Positions 46,175 to 58,639 of a DNA stretch of 64,000 nucleotides are shown here, in pieces. This DNA comes from Nissolia schottii (Eukaryota; Streptophyta; Magnoliopsida; Fabales; Fabaceae), in the NCBI GenBank assembly GCA_003254905.1, contig QANU01074048.1:1-64000 (forward strand), given 5' to 3'. Under the pieces are notes generated by a model. That model was given only the letters and a program-made list of their open reading frames with translations. It did no database searches and was not told where the DNA came from. The translations under genes and the position numbers were made by a program. Within the stretch, counting starts at the first letter, position 1, and every line of letters starts with the position of its first letter.

Positions 46175-47756
46175 ACCTCAGTTACTAGGTGATCAGTTTA
46201 CTACTCTTGTCATTACCTAGGCTTCGCGCTCATTACCTTTACGTTTCTGCTAAGGACATAATAGTCATCTTGGCTCATTCCCTTGATGATATATAATGCA
46301 TAAACATATATAAATACATACATACTTGCATACATACTGGCATACATACATACATTCATTCATTCTTGCATGTAACTACTAACTACATAGTGCATGGGGG
46401 AAACTCTGGGGATCTCTTACGCGTGCCGCCTTGCCCGAGTTAGCATCCTTCTTAGTCCTTTCACCTTCGTAACTGTGGCCTTCGGTTACGACCTCCTTCT
46501 ATTCCCTATCATGTTGACCCGGCAACGCTCTAACCGGAATGGTAGCTAACCACGTAAGGCTCATAGGAGGTAATCATCAACACGATAGGTACCACCACCT
46601 CCTTACTAGGATTGCGAGGGGTCGGCCCTTGGACTCGATCAGGTGTGGACACGTTTCTCTTTACTTTATTCTTTACTCTTTACTGGGGCCCCCTTTCTTT
46701 TCTTACAGACATGTAATGTTCTCTTCACTTGCAGGCCTTGGCCTGTTCTCTATACTTACAGGACTAGTCCTGTTCTCTTTACTTTTTGAATCAGGTCTCT
46801 CTACCTGTGTTGCTCTGACCAATCAGCATGCAAAATTGGTGAGGGGCGTGTCTGTAAGACGTGCCAAGAGAATGGGGATCTTCCTAATCATATAACTATT
46901 TACTCTGACTAAGGCCGTCCGAATTCTTGGTGATCAGAGCCTTAGTACTCTGCTTTATTCCCTAGGGTCCAATTATGTACCTTTAATTTTATGTGAATAC
47001 CTCTAGTTATCTAGGGTCGTCCTAACTCCTATGACGGTCGTTTCCTCATGATGCATGCTTTTTTGTACCAAAATAGGCATACCCTCACTCATTGGATCCC
47101 TTGGAACCACTAAAATCTCAAGTCCTTCAGGTTTCATTCGAATGTCTAGGGTTACATTTGAATGAATCCCTGTGAGTTCTTTCATTCGACTGAATTGGGG
47201 TTTTAATCGATTAAAACCTTCAGAGTTCTTTCATTCAAATGAACTTGGGATTCAATCGATTGAAATCTGAAGATTTTCTTTCATTCGACTGAATAAAAAT
47301 TCAATCGATTGAAAGCTAAAATTGGCTTTCATTCAATTGAAAACTTCTTTCAATCGATTGAAAGCTGATGGAATGGGGTCCCGAGACTTCAGTTCTCATT
47401 TTCTCCAGAAGTTCACTGTTCCTAGGTTTCAATCAGTACAGTTATGCATTTCACTTATTAAAATCTCTCAAAACCTTTTTTACCCTATACTCCCTCAATT
47501 TCCTACTTTACAGTCAAACATACAAAAAAACACATACACAGTTATAAAATTAAACCACATAGACAGTGGGCTTAGAGTTACCCATATCCGATGGAAATTT
47601 CGATTTGATCGCCTTGATGGTGGTAATTTCCTGATCGTCACGGCGTGCTCCGGCGATTTTTTCGAGACTCCAGCAAGAAACCGAGATGTGTCAGAACGAG
47701 GCTAGTGTTTGTGAAAATGACTGAAAGCTATGTAAAGTTTCTGAAGATTATGTGGC

Positions 47757-47764
47757 TATTTATA
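47757..47764 (-). promoter_or_regulatory. TATA box of LTR Li
   Basis: GGCTATTTATAGCC is a palindromic TATA context shared with Ld (26868-26875) and Lo (62617-62624). Confidence 0.55.
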
Positions 47765-49791
47765 GCCACGGCTGTGGCTTTTCCCTTTTTCTTTTCTTTT
47801 TTTCTTTTTCATTTTTCCTTCTTTCTGCTATTGTTATTAATATTATTATTATATATTTATTTATTATATAAATATCTCGAGAGGTAGATAAGAAACCTTA
47901 CCATGTTTGGCCCCGGTTTCATTTGATCGCGTTTTGTCCAAAATGTCTCACACCCGGTTGCCCTAAAAATATTCCTGGCATACCGTTGTGATCTATTAAT
48001 TTTTTCCTTCGATCCCGGAGCTATCACTGAAGGATTTCCGACATTCTTACCATGTCAAGAAATTCCACAAGTGTTTCCTAGTATCCGAAACAATTCCCGT
48101 TCGAGCCAAAACTCGCCCGATGGCTCCGGAAAATTTACGGGACCACGAAACCTAATCCTCATCCCTAAATCCCTGGGGTTTTGGAGGTCCAGACCCCCAC
48201 CCTCGTTTTCTTAACGTCTCCCGACTGTTCTCGACGACATAGCTGACGGCCGTACACGACGGATTCGGGATGTTACATCAACTGTCCAAGGATATACATC
48301 ATACAATGGTGGAGTTGAGTTAAATCTATAGTAGCAAACCACATATAAAAACCTGACATATTCAGTAAATCAATGAAGGGATTTTACTTATCTGCGTGTG
48401 TAACATCCCGGGTTCTCCCTTAGAAAAATTTTGCAAAATCTATAGATCTTGCCAATCCAGAGTATAAACGAAAATGATTATTAGACGGGGGGAAAGTTTG
48501 CGAGATTTATTCTCCTTAAACCTTGGATAAAGTCAGGGAGTTATGATCTCGCGGAATACCGCAAGGTCCATGCCCGTTTTCGGTTAAAACGGAGATCCGG
48601 TTGGGTAACAAAGGGATCTGTGAAATATAAGCTGACGGAAATAAGTTCCCGGATACCTTGTTTTGGCACGCCATCCTGACCAGGAAAATTTGTAGATCGC
48701 GGATATGAGTCCAAAATATTTTTCGGATATCCGTACACGGGTGAACGGTTACCAAACGCGAGCAAACGTGACCGGAACCGAACTGAGGGCCTGAATATTT
48801 TAGACATTTATAATAAAATAATAATATAATAATAAAATTAAGTAATAATAAAATAACTATGATAGCAGGGGGCCACGACTATAAAAAGGCCCCCTGAGTT
48901 AAAAATTTTCACATTTTACTTTCCTTCAGTTTCTCTATTTCTAGTCCTGTTCGTGCACATCGCGGAAGCGCTGTCGGACTCCTGAAAATTCCTTGAAGCA
49001 CGCCACTGTGACGAGGATTCTCTCTGCAATCACCTTATCAACTCCGAATCCACATAGGAGGTGGGTAACTCTAAGCCCACTATCCATGTGGTTATTTAGA
49101 TGACTGTGTATATGTATCTATGTGTATTTACTTAGGAAAATACTTGGTAGAAACGATAGGAAATAAGTTGTGGAAAGTGATTCTTGATGATGTTGACGTT
49201 TGGGAACCATAACTGTACCAGTTGGATCATTGGAAAATGAGAAAAGAGTTACGGTGAAAACCCCTAGGAGAAAATGCTCTCGGGAGCCAATTTTGAACTA
49301 GTTTAATCGATTGAATTCTCATGGCAATCAATTGAAATGTTTTTGGATTTCAATCGATTGAATGAGGATTTCAATCGAATGAAAGTCTGAGAAGAATTTC
49401 AATCAATTGAATGAGGATTTCAATCGAATGAAAACCTGAGAAAGATTTCAATCGAATGAAGGAAGATTTTAATCGAATGAAAGAAGTCTCAGGAATTCAT
49501 CTGAATGCCCAAGCCCTAATCATTCAAATGCTTCCTGAAGAACTTGAGTTTTAGCTATTCTATGGGATCCAACAAGTGCGGTTATGTACACCCTTGTACC
49601 AGAAAGCATGCATCATGAGGAACCGGTTGTCGTATGACCTAGGATGACCGTAGATAACTAGAAGTCCTCACGTAAAGTCCAACAAGATCATAATTGAACC
49701 CTAGGGAACGAAGACGAGTTAGGAAGGTTCCGACCCCAGTTGGTCCGGAAGACCTTAGTTAAATGGTATAGTTATATGACTATGATGTTTC

Positions 49792-51018
49792 TGTGAAGAA
49801 TATTCTTTCTCTGACCATTGATGGTGTGGTTTTGATGACGACAACAACATCGACAAAAAGCAGAAAAAGGGAAGACTTGATCAAGATCAAAGAACCACAA
49901 AGCTCGAACTGCACATCATTGAAGGTTCAAGATTTTACCCTAGTGTCAATATAGTTAGCACATGTTATGATATTAAGGTCATTGGCTCAAAGTTTTTCAA
50001 CATAAACATGTCTAACACTTTCCTAAAACCCTAAAAGCATATGGCAACATTTTTCAAAGGGTTTTAAACACTTTAACTTGGTTTCTGCATGGGTAATCGA
50101 TTACCATGCCTATGTAATCGATTACCATCATCAAGAATTCAAAATTATTCAAATTTTGAAGTGAGTAATCGATTACCAACCCGTTGTAATCGATTACCAC
50201 CTTAAGAAATTTGAAAATGTGGTCGTTTCTTGTGTGTAATCGATTACATGCTTGAATGGGTGTGTTTTTTCATGAAACAATGCGTTGTTTTGCATCATAT
50301 GCTCTGGCATTGGTTCATGAACAGAAACCTCTGCCTATATAATGCAGAATTCGTGCAGAACAAAGAACACATCATCAGAACTCCAATATTTCATTAATTC
50401 TTGCAAGTTTTACAAGTTCTGATCATATTTTCAAAGTCCATTTTCAATCCAAACTCAGAAAAGCATTGAGCCATAACTTTCATATCTCTAAGTGCTTTCT
50501 ATTTAGGTTTATCCTTCCCTGAGTTTAGGATTGATACACAAGCCATTGTATAGAAACTTCTCCAAAACAATTGGTTGTTGTAAACACCGTGGTTTTCAGT
50601 GTGTTTTCTGATCATCACCGTAGTGTTCGGTGAGGGCATTGTGTAACCAGGGGAACGATTGTGTTCTCTTGTAGTTGTCAGTGTAAGTGCCTCGGTTGTG
50701 AGGTTGTACACAATACAAGTTTACATAGTGGAAAAATCCCTGAATCAGAACAGGGGACTGGACGTAGCCTTCGGTGGTTGAAGGTGAACCATGATAAATC
50801 TCTGGTGTGATCTTTCTTATCCCTACACTCTTTTACATTCAGCAATTTACAATTTTCGCTGCTTTAAACATCATTATCTATTCGGTTTATTGCTGGGTCT
50901 TGTTCATATTTTGGGGATTAGGGTTTCATTCTACTTACCATTTTTCAAAGAACCAAAATCCGTCACAAACAAGAGAAACCTAATTCACCCCCCTCTTAGG
51001 TTGCTATCTGTAGTTACA
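49792..51018 (+). mobile_element. Solo LTR Lk of a SIRE/Maximus-like Copia element
   Basis: TGTGAAGAATATTC start and GTAGTTACA end with perfect flanks GTTTC (49787-49791 and 51019-51023). The 3' part has GGGGACTGGACGTAGCC and CCTAATTCACCCCCCTCTTA, phrases I know from legume SIRE-type LTRs. TATATAAT near 50336. Five GTAATCGATTAC palindromes at 50092-50247. Confidence 0.85.
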
Positions 51019-51866
51019 GTTTCCCTGTTTCTCTTGGCACGTCTTACAGACACGCCCCTCACTAATTCAGCAAGTTGGATTGGTTAAGACCAATGCAGGC
51101 AGAGGCCTGATAGCGATAGCAACGGGCCAAGGCCCGAGATTGAGAAGAAGGCCAATGCCTTATTATGATGAGAACAAGCCAAGGCTTGAAGAAAGAAAGA
51201 AAGGAAAGAAGGGGACTAGTTAAGAACAGAATGAAGAAGAGCGCGGTCAAGTCCAAGGGCTGACGAGGTCGAGTCCAAGGTCTGACCTACGTGTCCACAC
51301 CTGATCGAGTCCAAGGTCCAATCCCTCGCCATCCCTGTAAGGGGGTGGTTGTACCTATCGCGTTCGATGTCTTCCTCCTATGAGCTTTACGTGGCTAGCT
51401 ACCATACCAGTTAAGAGCGTTGCCGGGTCAACACGATAGGGAAAGCAAAGAGGTTGTAGCCGAGGCCACGGTTACAAAGGTGAAATGACTAAGAAGGACG
51501 CAGCCACAGGGAGCGTAAGAGAATTCCAGATCCCCGACATGCATGAGATAGATATGCATATGAATGCATGATTGTATGTTTGTACTTATATATGTAGCCA
51601 AGTTTATAGTTATGTATGATATTATGCATTATGTATCGTCAAGGGAACGCCCCAAGACGACTAGTATGTTAGTTAGCAGTAATACGAGCAGGCTATTTCG
51701 TATTGCCACACTCAGACGAGATAAAGAAAATAGCACGAAGCCTAGGTAACATCAAGATTAGATGCTGATCACCTAGTAATTTAGATAAAGCGGCTCAAGA
51801 CATAGGCCAAAGATAATAAGCAGTAGAGAATTAGTATGCATGTACACCTAGAGATTTCCTAAGCGG

Positions 51867-54624
51867 TGTAACATCCCACTTTTCCCTTAGCAAGAATTTC
51901 ACAGGGAAACTACCTGTAGAAACTTTTCTGTTTAGTTTTTCAAAAATCTGAAGACACTTAAAAGATTTCCCTTGGTCCCTAGAATTTGACGGAAAAATCA
52001 AACCGTCAGAAAAACAGAGTTCTGCTTAGTTTCTGACGATTCTGCAGACACTAAAACAATCTTGTTTGGCCCCGTTTAGCCAGTAGAACTGAGCACAGGG
52101 CCTCTAGTCTTAGGAAACCATCCCTTATGGGGGAAAGATTACAAAATCCCTAGAATTAACCCCAAACTGTTACTAGGAAGCTTTGACAATCGCGGAAACG
52201 CCTGCGGAACGGTCCCGTTCAGACACCAGTGAAAGATAACGGGTCAAAGGTATCTGTGAAGAATATTCTCCCGGAGGAAAATTCACAAATGCCTTGAATG
52301 AACCTTACTCCTAGGTAAAGGGAAATTAGAGGATCGCGACGGTATAAGCAGAATATTTGTTGGACGACCGTGCGTGACGCACCGGCATTGCAAGCGACCA
52401 AACGCGAGCAAAACGGGACTGGGTGGGACCCACATCTGCATTGACCACGTGGGAAATCAGATTTTTCAAGAAAAAATATTAAAATATGGGTCACTATTCA
52501 TTGATTTGACTTGATGTGACCTTATAGTTATCCAAAACAATTAATTAATTAAGAAATTAAATTAAGAAGGGCAAAATAGTAATTTTGGCTAAAAATTTAA
52601 GGACCAAAACGCCCCCATCATCCACAGCCAGCCCCTCTATAAATACCCCCTCATTTCTCTCATTTTTCAAATATTCACATCCTTACCAAAACTCTGCCGG
52701 AAATTCGTTCGGTCCAGAAACTCTGCTGAAACGCTGTCAGGAACTGGGAGCCAATGGAAGGACGCGACACCCTCATCTCCCTAGCCATCTCTACAGCTCT
52801 CTAGGACTCTAAGAAGGTGGGTAATCCTAAGCTAGCTCACCTCCTTGGTGGCTCTATGTGTTTGTTTGATTTTATGCTTAGGTTATGTGTTATGCTAGAA
52901 ATGCTTGGTTAGGATAGGTAGATGACTTTTCTATGATTTTCTATGTTTTCTAAGTTAAACATGATTATATGGTGATGGTTGAAACTGGTGGTGAAGCCCA
53001 AGAAGTGGCCATGGTTATGGTTTAAAGAAACAACAAGAAAACAAAAGAGGAACTTCAGTCACGCCCAGGGCGCTGAGCGGCCCGGGGCATAACTTTTGGA
53101 AAATGTTTTATAAACTGATCTGTGACTAAGTTGACTCCAGGGACCACTGATCGGGACCTGTGAGCGCTGAGCGGTGCCAGTGGGCACTGAGCAGTACTCA
53201 TGGGAGCTGAGCGGCCTGAACCGTGGTTGCTTCATGGGAATTGTTTTATGAAAGTTTATGAAAGTAAGGTTATGAAAGATGTTTTATGCTGCCTAGTTCC
53301 AACACTCCCATGCCCAAATGATTTATATTTGGATTATGATGTGATTATGTGATTATATGTTTATGTGTTTGAGCAAGCATGCATCATGAGGATAGATCAC
53401 TAGAGGTTGTTGTCTAATGAATGAGTAATGAATAAAGATGAGAATGAAATGTAGGAACAAGAGCATGATGAGAAAGATAAATGTGCATATGAAAGAAAAG
53501 AATGATGGCATGCATGGCATGTGATGAAAGAATGAATGAATGATGATATGGTCCGCTTCCGGCTTAGCCATGAGGGCGGCCCCTCGCCACCCGGTAAGGG
53601 GGTGGAGTCATGTTTGCCCGGGGAACAGACAGAAAAGGCAGGTCGTACACCACCATGGGGACGACGGTCCTGAGGTGTACGAGGGAGTATTGGGACACAG
53701 GAATGGTTATGATGAATGATATGATGACATGCATTGAATACCGTGCCCCATCGACATGATGACCCCTGCATAGATACCGTGCTCAGAAATGTGCATGATG
53801 AAAGATACCATGCTCGAAGGTAGCATGACGTCCCGTGCCTGGCAAGCACGGTGGAAGGTTTACCGCGCAACATATGCGTGATGACTAGTTGTGTCTGTCA
53901 TCATACATGTTTATGTGGTTACGTTAGGAATAGAAAGCGCGAGAACCTAGATAAGAAAGACTAGTTCCCCTGATCACATAGTAACGCAGATAAAGTTGTT
54001 CAGGATCTTAGGCCAAGATAATAATCAGTAGGATTTTAGTATGCATGATCACGTAGAAACCCCTGAATGGCCTGGAAGATGACCGAGAAAAATGAACAAT
54101 AGGTAGTGCTAAGGAACCCCACTGAGGACCAAGAGTTCTCACCCCCACTCGATTATGGATCCAGGTAGGCCTAGCGAGGAGATCGACCCAAGGTACGCGT
54201 GGTAGGCGACAGAGAGCTGCAGTAGGTCGGAGCAGGAGCAACGTGAAGACGATCGTGCTATGGCAATAGTTGTTTTGTATTATGTTTTATTTCCTTTTAT
54301 ACCTTTTGTGTAAATATTTATTATTATGGCAATGTGTAATATGTGGGACCTTGTATGTGGCACATGTACTCTTGAAGTTCTACTCTGGTTACTAGTTCAC
54401 TTATGCCCGACATTAACGATTTTTGTTATATATTTTCTTAATCATGCACGGCTCCTACTTTATGAGATGGTAATGTACACGAACGATTTTCAAATTGGTC
54501 CATATTTTCGCATAAGAACTATTTGCAAAGGTAAAGGTAAGGGTAAAAGTTAACCTGACACAACACATAACAACCCTGTGAGCATTGCTTACTACCATGG
54601 AAGTGGGCAATTAGCAGGGGTACA
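51867..54624 (+). mobile_element. Solo LTR Ll, 2758 bp, nested in Lj
   Basis: TGTAACATCCCAC start, AGGGGTACA end, perfect flanks AGCGG (51862-51866 and 54625-54629). TATAAATA at 52638-52645, donor-like site at 52821, GCTGAGCGGCC words at 53068-53220, acceptor-like TTATGGATCCAGG near 54155. Confidence 0.95.
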
Positions 54625-54782
54625 AGCGGCCTGGTGAATATTCGAGAAAATACAAGGCCACGCTAGAATGTTAACCACTGAGAACTTGCCGTTCTCACCC
54701 CCACTCATTTATGGCTCCAGGGACGTGTGACAATCTTACTATGCTGACGCTGCCGAGCCTGATGAGGAGCGGTGACGGACCC

Positions 54783-56385
54783 TGATGAAAGTCTTTTTAA
54801 CTACTTTCTAAGATCTTGACACAGCTTAGGTTTTGTCACAACTATGCCAAGCTCGTAGAAAGCTTATCTGCACTTTTGTCGTTCAAATTAAATTTATATA
54901 TATCCTACTTTACGGCTTTCAGATTCCAAAGGAATCCGATTGCAGTATAGTCGGGTATAGTCAAACCACAGAGAGTTGCAAAAATACCGTTCTTGAGTTC
55001 CAAAGGATTTGATAATTTGTTTTAATAAACTAAATAAGTAAATAAACAACATAAAAGTAAATAGGAAACAAATCAGGGGTAGTTTCGGAGCTTGTTGGGA
55101 ATTTTAATCACATCGTAGTTTCATGTATTCATTAACTTATTACACAGAATCATCATTTCTTTGATTACCCGCATTTAGAACTTCTCTATTGCTTTCGCAT
55201 ATGATAAGATTACAGGTTTCCCTTGTTAAACTCTTACTTACGTATACAAGCTAAACAAAGTACACCAAAAATGATTTCGTATGTGTAAGCGGCTAACCTT
55301 TATTCCAGTTATGGCAACAAGTTTAGATGAATGATTTCAATCCGACTCTAATGGTTGTAATTGTTCATTCACAACGTTCAAGTCTAGAATCTAGTTAAGC
55401 GTCGTGATGTTGATTTTAACTTGGTTATGACTTAATTAGTATAACAACCGTTCATACAACTAAGTCCCAAATCAAGAATCAAAACACTAAGCAAAGACTA
55501 GCATTAAGCATGAATTCATTCAAGCAAATCATAAGAAATAGATAAATTCATATGCAATACTTACATGGATACAAGCAAGCTACAATAATGATCAAAATCC
55601 CAACAAAAAGAGGGTTAGGAACCCATCTTACAGGAGTATCTCGGAGGCAAGGTTTAGACACTTACCATGACACGTACTCACGCTATCATGGCCATGGCTT
55701 CGCCGAGCTTCCTCGATCTCCGGCTCCTTCACAAGCCTCGTCTTTGTTCCTAACCTAACCTAAACTAAACTAAGCTTAAAAAATACAAAGAAAATGTGGA
55801 AGAAGTGAAGAATGGAGGGGGTTGGATGGAATGCCTCGAGTGAGCCTCGGCCTCCTCTATTTATAGGAAGATTTTGGGGTCCATCGCTCAGTGGGTTTGG
55901 TACCTTCGCTGAGCGATAAGCTCTTAATCGCTGGGCGGCAGCGCACTATCGCTGAGCGATTGTACTTTTACGCGTCTTCATTAAATGCTCGGCAGCTTTT
56001 TGCAGGGCGGCGCTGATGTGGCACGCGGCTATTGGCTGGCTCGAGCTGGCTCAATGATGGCGCCGGTGCAAGTGGCTTGCCAACGTACCTTCGCTGAGCG
56101 ATACCAATAACATCGCTGAGCGATTCTTCTCTAGGCGCTGAGCGGTAAGTTGTATTGCGCTGAGCGATGCCTTCGCCAGAATCTTCTCTTTTAAGCTCTT
56201 TTCCAATTCTGCCATTTTCTTCCATTCTTTATGGGATTATTATTTAATTAAGCTACTTGCATCCATCTTCAAAATATATTAGAAACCCTACAAAATATGG
56301 AAAATTAATTAGATAAATCATTTAAAAACATAATAGATAAGTGCCATTTTAGGATTTGAAAATTGTATAAATTGGGCACTTATCA
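54783..56385 (-). mobile_element. Solo LTR Lm of an unrelated family, reversed, 1603 bp
   Basis: Plus-strand ends TGATGAAAGTC and GGCACTTATCA. Flanks GACCC (54778-54782) and GGCCC (56386-56390) match 4 of 5. TATTTATA at 55858-55865 is a reversed TATA box. Eight CGCTGAGCG-type words lie at 55885-56170, upstream of that TATA box in the element's own direction. Confidence 0.82.
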
Positions 56386-56813
56386 GGCCCCCTGCCGCAG
56401 ACTGCTGCCCGAAGCCACGTAGAAAGGGACCCGGTTAGCCTTGGGAATTTTGAAAGGACTTGCAGTGAAACCTAGAAACAAAGTGGTCATGCATGATGAA
56501 ATGTAATAAGTATATTGTGACTTGTAACTGTATTTTGTACATCCTCTAGTGATAAATGTATGAAAGACACCTGCTATCTGTAAGCCGCTGGCTTTATCGT
56601 TTTCCTTAACTTTTATTCGCACACCCACGTCTCATGTTTTCGGTACCACTTTATGAAATGAATTATGGAAAGAAAAATGGGTCCCTATTTTCCTGAATAA
56701 TTACTTTTAAAGCGTATAAGGGACTTAACAGTACTCCCACGAAGAAGCAAACAACCTAGCAAGCATTGCATACGTCTCAAGTGTATGCAGTTAGCTAGGG
56801 GTGTTTCAGCGTG

Positions 56814-58634
56814 TGCCTGGACCTACAGCACACACCCTCTAAGCCAAATAAGGGTGTTGAGGTGACCTGCATCATGCTAAGGCCCATAGGCTTCACTCCT
56901 CGAAGGAAGCCCTAATCAAAAGACGGGCCTTGGTAGCTTAAGTGTATTATTAACAGTCTTATGGAATGGCTTTCTCAAAGATAACATAACTTATCTTTCA
57001 TAATCATTTCTTCTTTCATAAATTATACCACACTTATGCAGAAATGACGATATAATCATAGGCATGCATATTCAACAGTGTATGTTAGAAAATGAGCACG
57101 TGATCATAATAGATTACGATCATTTATTCACAATAGTTATCATCATAATCATAATCATAAGCATGGATATCACCAGAACAATCATAAACATAATCATTCA
57201 CATAAAGAGCATAAACAGTCAATTTCAACAGAACATAATTATGACAATAATTTTCACACAATCATTTATAATATGAAACATATAGTACTCCATGCTATAG
57301 TTATGTATTCTTATAATGAACTCGAGAGTTACAGAAATCAACTTTCCTACATAAGCCAACTCAAAACCAAGTATATTGTGACGTCGTTTCTCATCTTTAT
57401 CATTCTTGAAAAAGGTTCACCCTCAGAGACACACTTATATGCAAAGGATTAGATAACTTAAACACTCAACATTAAAAATCAGCCCTAGCAAAAGGAATCT
57501 TTTATGGTTGAACCATAAAACCTACGTAAAGGCTCATCGGGTCAATTTTTCACTATAGACTCTTTAACACATTTATTTTTATTTCAACCAAGGAACACAA
57601 AAATATCAATGCATGTTAGAAATGAAAAATATAACCCTAAAAACCTACTCTAGGCCGAAATCTACACAAACAACACACAATGCCACACACTTGATTTTCT
57701 TGCGAAAAATCTTGTCATAAAACATGTTTAAAACATCATTAGTATTTCAAAAAAACAAATACTTTTTTTATCAAACAACCCTTAGTCTCAAAACACTCTA
57801 CAAAACCAATTTGTACGTAAGGAACCTTAACCCATCATAAACTCATTTTTAGACAAACTCATTTCACAAAGTGGGTCTAGAATCTTTTAAAGAGACAAAA
57901 TCTAAGCTTAGTTTTTAAAAAGAACCTAAGGGAGGGTTTTTACTTAACAAGGGCAGAAACCTATAATTTGAGGAAAACATATTTTTAAGGTCAAATCTCT
58001 TCACAAAATTCCCTTAGATTTAGGCAAGGAACTCAAGAACAACAAGAGAAACAAAATTAACACTTGGGAACCTTGAGAGACCCTAAAATCCGAATCTATC
58101 CCTGAACCATCAGGGGTATAAAATCAATTTTAAAAAGTGAAAAAAAATTGGAAAAATCAAGGGAACCAAGGAAACTAAAAACACATGCAAGAGCACACAT
58201 AAACTCACAAGAAACCCCATTTTTCGCACACGAACTCAACCCAAAAGATCCCATTTCATGGTGAACATCATAAGAAACTTATTTTACACAAAATATTATA
58301 AACATGGAAGGCCAATATGCCTCTTGAAATCATGGGAAACTCAATTGCTTCACTAGGAAATTCAAGACCTACATAAGACAACAAAACACACATAGAATGC
58401 CTATGAAACCCTATCATGGCCAAAATGCTAGGGGGCTTGGATGGACATTAAATATATCTTTTCTTAAGGAAAAACCATAGATATACTGAATCCATAATTA
58501 TTTTTGACTTGCAAGAGCATGGGAAGTGTTCTATGCACTAGAAATCCATAAAAACCCCACTTTTCATATATCCATGCACCCAAAGACCCCATTTTCATGG
58601 TAAGCAAGAAGAGGAGAATATTATACATTCAAAC
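56814..58634. other. Third piece of host LTR Lh, no gene
   Basis: AT-rich, with two related stretches (about 58060-58280 and 58500-58620) sharing CACCCAAAGACCCCATTTTC and CATGGTGAAC-like phrases, probably old internal duplication. No coding frame is supported. Confidence 0.5.
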
Positions 58635-58639
58635 CCAGT

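Larger units (their letters stand above)
43836..48277 (-). mobile_element. Solo LTR Li, reversed, 4442 bp including a hAT-like insertion
   Basis: Left end TGAAACACCTTAG, right end CGGGATGTTACA, perfect flanks TCAAC (43831-43835 and 48278-48282). TATTTATA at 47757-47764. It carries a broken cassette (44305-44771), covarying hairpin words at 46685-46807, and strong palindromes at 47140-47365. Confidence 0.95.
48399..56808 (+). mobile_element. Solo LTR Lj, interrupted by Lk, Ll and Lm
   Basis: TGTAACATCCC start (48399), GGGGTGTTTCA end (56808), perfect flanks GCGTG (48394-48398 and 56809-56813). Own sequence: 48399-49791, 51024-51866, 54630-54782, 56391-56808, about 2.8 kb. TATAAAAA at 48880-48887, donor-like site at 49065, CAATCGATTGAA and CAATCGAATGAA words at 49300-49500, four covarying hairpins at 51096-51188, hairpin GAGAAC...GTTCTC near 54686. 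Confidence 0.93.

Noticed and set aside
54756..54795. Hammerhead-like CTGATGAG ... GAAA string
   Set aside because: The required stem II does not pair, and the string spans the insertion junction of LTR Lm.
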